Assembly: GCF_001076885.1 (NCBI RefSeq)
Contig: NZ_JVDT01000066.1
Span: forward strand, 1-36,019
DNA from: Bacillus sp. 522_BSPC
GTDB taxonomy: Bacteria > Bacillota > Bacilli > Bacillales > Cytobacillaceae
DNA length: 36,019 nt
Direction of reading: 5' to 3'
How positions within the stretch are numbered: the first letter of the stretch is position 1; each line of letters starts with the position of its first letter. Made by a program: the position numbers and the translations under genes. The notes under the pieces are model-generated. The model was given only the letters and a program-made list of their open reading frames with translations. It was not told the origin of the DNA and made no database searches. Of this stretch, positions 32,901-36,019 are shown piece by piece.

Positions 32901-34463
32901 AACGCGAATAGAGATGCACGCATTTCCGTTAAATTAGTTTCAAAAGGTGGAATTGGAACTATTGCAGCAGGTGTTGCCAAAGGTGCTGCCGATGTTATAG
33001 TAGTGAGTGGTTATGATGGGGGAACAGGAGCATCGCCTAAAACAAGTATTAAACATACTGGTCTTCCATGGGAGCTTGGTTTAGCAGAAGCCCATCAGAC
33101 ATTAATGTTGAACGGTTTACGAAGTCGAGTCGTCCTTGAAACAGATGGGAAGTTAATGACAGGAAAAGATGTTGTTCTTGCAGCCTTGATGGGAGCAGAA
33201 GAATTTGGTTTTGCAACAGCTCCGTTAATTGTAATGGGTTGTGTGATGATGCGTGCATGTCATTTAGATACTTGTCCAGTTGGAATTGCAACACAAAATC
33301 CAGAATTGCGATATAAATTTGCTGGAGATCCTAATCATATCGTAAACTTTATGCGCTTTGTTGCAGAAGAGGTACGTGAGCTAATGGCACAGTTAGGATT
33401 CCGCACAGTAGAAGAAATGGTCGGAAGAACAGATGTGCTTACTGTTAGCAAAGAAGCGAAAACGCATTGGAAAGCGAAGGACTTAGATTTATCTAAGCTA
33501 TTATATAAAGTGGATGGTCCAAGAACATTCCAAACACCGCAAAATCACAAGATTGATGAAAGCTTAGACATACAGAAGATTCTACCAGCAGTTCAAAATG
33601 CGATAAAAAACAAGGAAACATTAGATTTACATTATACAATCCGAAACACAAATCGAGTTACAGGTACCATTGTAGGTAGCGAAATTTCAAGGCATTACGG
33701 AGAATCTGGATTACCAGAAAATACAATTAATCTTCATTTCACCGGATCAGCAGGTCAAAGCTTCGGCGCGTTTATCCCTAAAGGTATGAGTCTTTATTTA
33801 ACAGGAGATGCGAATGACTACATCGGAAAAGGGCTATCCGGTGGGAGAATTGTTGCTAAAGCATCAGCGATAAATTCTTATACAGCAAAAGATAATGTTA
33901 TTATTGGCAATGTAGCATTTTACGGTGCGACAGGTGGAGAAGCATTTATAAATGGAAAAGCAGGAGAGCGATTTGCCGTACGTAACAGTGGTGCAAATAT
34001 TGTCGTAGAAGGCATTGGCGACCATGGCTTAGAATATATGACTGGTGGAGAAGTTGTTATTTTAGGAGATGTGGGTAAAAACTTTGCAGCTGGTATGTCT
34101 GGTGGCATAGCCTATGTATTATCGAAAGACGCAGACCAATTCAAAACATTATGCAATAAAGAAATGATTATTTTTGAAGCGCTAGAAGATCGAGCAGAAA
34201 TAGAGAGAATACAAGGACTAATTGAAAAACATGTGGTAGAAACAGATAGCTTAGTAGGTCAACAAGTACTTGCTAATTGGGAAAATTATGTACAACAGTT
34301 TGTTAAAGTAATTCCGAAAGACTATAAACGAATGATTGCAAACATCCAAAAAGGACTAGAAAGTGGATTATCAGAAGAAGCAGCTTCCATGGAAGCATTT
34401 GAGAATAATTCCAAACAAGACAAAAAAAAACAATCAGATAAAATAACCGTATTAGTGCAGTAG
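29910..34463 (+). CDS. gltA: Glutamate synthase (NADPH) large subunit GltA
   Basis: GltA makes two glutamates from glutamine and 2-oxoglutarate and is central to ammonia assimilation. The 1517 residues start with a short propeptide ([21 protein letters not shown]) before the N-terminal nucleophile Cys22 of a class II glutamine amidotransferase. The central domain and FMN-binding synthase domain follow ([40 protein letters not shown]). The 3Fe-4S cysteines C1111, C1117 and C1122 lie in [12 protein letters not shown], and a beta-helix with GXXGXXXG repeats ends the chain. The ATG at 29910 follows AGGGGTGG by 5 bases and gives the usual propeptide. gltB follows after 15 bases. Confidence 0.97.
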   Translation: MTYNQMEKAQGLYRPEFEHDACGIGLYAHIKGEATHDIVTKGLSMLCKLDHRGGQGSDPLTGDGAGLMVQIPDAFFRKELTDINLPESGKYAVGMVFFSKDDPNRNQIETKINEYIEEIGEVLLGWRTVPTEFRKIGKVAQESCPVIRQVFIQSNQSNKDKLTFERKLYIIRKLAEKWGSEEEKEFYFASLSSSTIVYKGLLTSDQVKSFYLDVQDPAFVSAFAIVHSRFSTNTFPSWERAHPNRYLIHNGEINTLRGNFNWMKAREQQFASEVFGADLEKVLPILDSNGSDSSVFDNALEFFILSGRTPAHAAMMMIPEPWTENPHLSKQKRDFYEYHSSLMEPWDGPMAITFTDGKQIGAILDRNGLRPARYYVTKDDYIIFSSEVGVIPVEEENILYKERLSPGKMLLIDLEEGRIVSDEELKNSIASEHPYTEWLEEVVRLEENIEEKAETFADLLARQKAFGYTYEDVQKNLIPVVLEGKDPIGSMGNDTPLAVLSNKPQSLFNYFKQLFAQVTNPPIDAIREQLVTSTLSWIGAEGDLLHPDESNCHRIQLKTPILSNGDVEQLRTNAKLEFTARTIDALFTDNLEESLNNLMQKAEEAITQGVSLLILSDRAMNREEKAIPVLLAVSALHQDLIKKGLRTKASIIVESGEVREVHHFASLIGFGADAINPYLVYATYNQAVEDGILSLSYEEIVARYNTVVTEGVVKVMSKMGISTVQSYRGAQIFEAVGIGKEVIDQYFTGTVSQLGGIGLDIIAEEATKRHLLGYQESIDETLDSGSDFQWRKGGEHHAFNPKTIHTLQWACRQGDYGLFKQFSEAANEESMSFLRNLFAFDPSRRPIDINEVESVDSIVKRFKTGAMSFGSLSKEAHETLAIAMNRLGASSNSGEGGEDPSRYTMDENGDNRRSNIKQIASGRFGVKSHYLINAKELQIKMAQGAKPGEGGQLPGNKVYPWVAEVRGSTPGVGLISPPPHHDIYSIEDLAQLIHDLKNANRDARISVKLVSKGGIGTIAAGVAKGAADVIVVSGYDGGTGASPKTSIKHTGLPWELGLAEAHQTLMLNGLRSRVVLETDGKLMTGKDVVLAALMGAEEFGFATAPLIVMGCVMMRACHLDTCPVGIATQNPELRYKFAGDPNHIVNFMRFVAEEVRELMAQLGFRTVEEMVGRTDVLTVSKEAKTHWKAKDLDLSKLLYKVDGPRTFQTPQNHKIDESLDIQKILPAVQNAIKNKETLDLHYTIRNTNRVTGTIVGSEISRHYGESGLPENTINLHFTGSAGQSFGAFIPKGMSLYLTGDANDYIGKGLSGGRIVAKASAINSYTAKDNVIIGNVAFYGATGGEAFINGKAGERFAVRNSGANIVVEGIGDHGLEYMTGGEVVILGDVGKNFAAGMSGGIAYVLSKDADQFKTLCNKEMIIFEALEDRAEIERIQGLIEKHVVETDSLVGQQVLANWENYVQQFVKVIPKDYKRMIANIQKGLESGLSEEAASMEAFENNSKQDKKKQSDKITVLVQ

Positions 34464-34478
34464 AAAGGAGAGAACAGA

Positions 34479-35972
34479 ATGGGTAAAGCAACTGGTTTCA
34501 TGGAATTTAAACGGGAGGAAGCGGAAGAGAGAAATCCGCTTTCCCGCCTAAAAGATTATAAAAAATATTCTGCTCCTTTCGCTGATGAGGTACTAGAAAG
34601 ACAAGGAGCAAGATGTATGGATTGTGCTACACCATTCTGCCATATTGGAATGGAAATTGCCGGAAGCACATCTGGCTGCCCGATCCATAACTTAATCCCT
34701 GAGTGGAATGACCTTGTATATAAAGGGAGATGGAAAGAAGCATTAGACAGATTATTAAAGACAAATAACTTTCCAGAATTCACTGGTAGTGCATGTCCAG
34801 CTCCATGTGAAGGTTCTTGTACAGTTGCAATCTCTGATCCAGCTGTTGCGATTAAGAATATCGAACGTACTATTATCGATAAGGGGTTTGCAAACGGGTG
34901 GATCCAACCACGAATTCCTCAAAAGAGAACAGGAAAAAAGATAGCCATCATTGGGTCTGGTCCAGCAGGACTTGCTAGTGCAGATCAATTAAATCAAGCT
35001 GGCCATTCTGTAACCGTTTATGAAAGAGCAGATAGACCAGGTGGGTTATTAATGTATGGTATTCCAAATATGAAAATAGAGAAAAAAGACGTAGAGCGTA
35101 GAATTAAGCTTCTTACCCAAGAAGGTATTGATTTTATTACCAATACAGAAGTAGGAAAAGATATAACTGCAAAAGAATTAAGAGAAAACTATGATGCTGT
35201 GATTCTTTGTACTGGTGCTCAAAAGCAAAGAGATTTAGTAATGGAAGGTAGAGATGCACAAGGTGTGCACTTTGCAATGGACTATTTATCAGGTGTAACC
35301 AAAAGTTTGCTAGATTCTAATTTGAGAGATAGAAACTTTATTGATGCAGAAGGCAAGGATGTCATTGTTATTGGTGGGGGAGATACAGGAGCTGATTGTG
35401 TCGCAACAGCTCTTCGCCAAAACTGTAAAAGCGTCGTCCAATTTGGTAAACATCCTAAGCTTGGGCTAATGCGCACAAGTGATAATATGTGGCCAGCAGC
35501 ACCAAATGTCTTTACATTAGAATATGCATACGAAGAAGCGGAACAGAAGTTTGGGGAAGATCCTAGACAGTATGGAATTCAGACGAAGAAGATGGTAAAA
35601 GACGATAATGGTAAATTAAAAGAATTACACACTGTATCAATGGAAAAAATAAAGCAAGAAGATGGGACATTTATTTTCAAAGAAATTCCCGGAACAGAAA
35701 AAGTATGGCCAGCACAGTTAGTTTTTATCGCAATTGGCTTTGAAGGTCCTGAACAGCCAGTATTAAAGCACTTTGGTATTGAAACAATGAATCGAAAAGT
35801 TGCTGCAGCATACGGTGATTTTGAAACAAATCTTGAAGGTGTTTTCGCAGCAGGTGATGCCCGCAGAGGACAAAGCTTAATTGTTTGGGCAATTAATGAA
35901 GGAAGAGAAGCAGCTAGAAAAGTAGATGAATACTTGATGGGTGCTTCGATTCTACCAACTGTTAATGCTTAA
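34479..35972 (+). CDS. gltB: Glutamate synthase (NADPH) small subunit GltB
   Basis: The 497-residue small subunit takes electrons from NADPH through FAD and 4Fe-4S clusters to GltA. The Cys-rich N-terminus has C46, C49, C54 and C67, then C106, C110 and C114 (CPAPCEGSC). The FAD site is IAIIGSGPAGLASADQL (about 155-170) and the NADPH site is VIVIGGGDTGADC. AAAGGAGAG precedes the ATG, and the 15-base gap from gltA shows co-transcription under GltC. It ends 8 bases before a GAGGCTGGGAC element. Confidence 0.97.
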   Translation: MGKATGFMEFKREEAEERNPLSRLKDYKKYSAPFADEVLERQGARCMDCATPFCHIGMEIAGSTSGCPIHNLIPEWNDLVYKGRWKEALDRLLKTNNFPEFTGSACPAPCEGSCTVAISDPAVAIKNIERTIIDKGFANGWIQPRIPQKRTGKKIAIIGSGPAGLASADQLNQAGHSVTVYERADRPGGLLMYGIPNMKIEKKDVERRIKLLTQEGIDFITNTEVGKDITAKELRENYDAVILCTGAQKQRDLVMEGRDAQGVHFAMDYLSGVTKSLLDSNLRDRNFIDAEGKDVIVIGGGDTGADCVATALRQNCKSVVQFGKHPKLGLMRTSDNMWPAAPNVFTLEYAYEEAEQKFGEDPRQYGIQTKKMVKDDNGKLKELHTVSMEKIKQEDGTFIFKEIPGTEKVWPAQLVFIAIGFEGPEQPVLKHFGIETMNRKVAAAYGDFETNLEGVFAAGDARRGQSLIVWAINEGREAARKVDEYLMGASILPTVNA

Positions 35973-35977
35973 GAAAA

Positions 35978-35990
35978 AAGAGGCTGGGAC
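35978..35990 (+). repeat. GAGGCTGGGAC-type element after gltB
   Basis: AAGAGGCTGGGAC, preceded by a run of A residues, is the exact inverse of the sequence at 33-45. It is probably the left arm of a terminator-like hairpin whose right arm lies beyond the window. Confidence 0.5.
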
Positions 35991-36019
35991 ATAAGTATTT
36001 CAATCAACAACAAACACGA

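Noticed and set aside
1-36019. Prophage, defence island, CRISPR or transposon
   Set aside because: No integrase, transposase, phage structural gene, restriction or toxin-antitoxin pair, or regularly spaced repeats were seen; gene content is core Bacillaceae metabolism.

Overview
The window is chromosomal DNA from a low-GC, endospore-forming Firmicute of the Bacillaceae (Bacillus sensu lato). The evidence is two YjcZ-type sporulation miniproteins, a YdjO-like zinc-ribbon protein, a YocH-type LysM/3D wall protein, a phosphorelay-type sensor kinase, a puc-type purine catabolism operon in B. subtilis order (pucABCDE), and a divergent gltC / gltAB locus that closely resembles the B. subtilis one. 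Strong AGGAGG ribosome sites, TTG/GTG starts and perfect hairpin terminators fit that assignment. I see no prophage, IS element, CRISPR array, rRNA or tRNA gene.

Layout. (1) 1-4660: two YjcZ miniproteins, recQ, a convergent alanyl-tRNA editing protein, and ydjO. (2) 4930-9730: an orphan membrane histidine kinase with duplicated PAS domains, yocH with a WalR-like box, then a leftward pair made of a small HTH regulator and a coiled-coil protein of unknown function. (3) 9950-17430: an eight-gene rightward operon that matures and encodes xanthine dehydrogenase (pucA-E) and continues with OHCU decarboxylase, 5-hydroxyisourate hydrolase and allantoinase. The pathway from hypoxanthine/xanthine to allantoate is complete except that no uricase is encoded. 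(4) 17600-21530: purT behind a PurR-box pair, an OFA-family MFS transporter and an AEC permease, with two degenerate intergenic repeats between the genes. (5) 21930-26450: a CAP-domain protein, an unrecognised 43-residue ORF with its own promoter and terminator, ilvE with a 79-residue follower, a HAD phosphatase, and an IDEAL-domain protein whose promoter contains a near-consensus CodY box. (6) 26450-36019: a hairpin-rich intergenic region, pepF, gltC, and the glutamate synthase genes gltA and gltB.

How the parts connect. Much of the window concerns nitrogen and purine economy: purine salvage and degradation (puc), de novo purine synthesis (purT under a PurR-type operator), branched-chain transamination (ilvE, possibly CodY-controlled) and ammonia assimilation (gltAB under GltC). 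The genes are otherwise separate transcription units divided by strong intrinsic terminators.

I did not find a clear new multi-gene system. The less ordinary points are the missing uricase, the 43-residue ORF, the HTH gene with an operator-like dyad on its own promoter, the CodY box inside the IDEAL-protein promoter, and the stacked hairpins after 26450. Most regulatory sites are read by eye from consensus sequences and are not experimentally supported.
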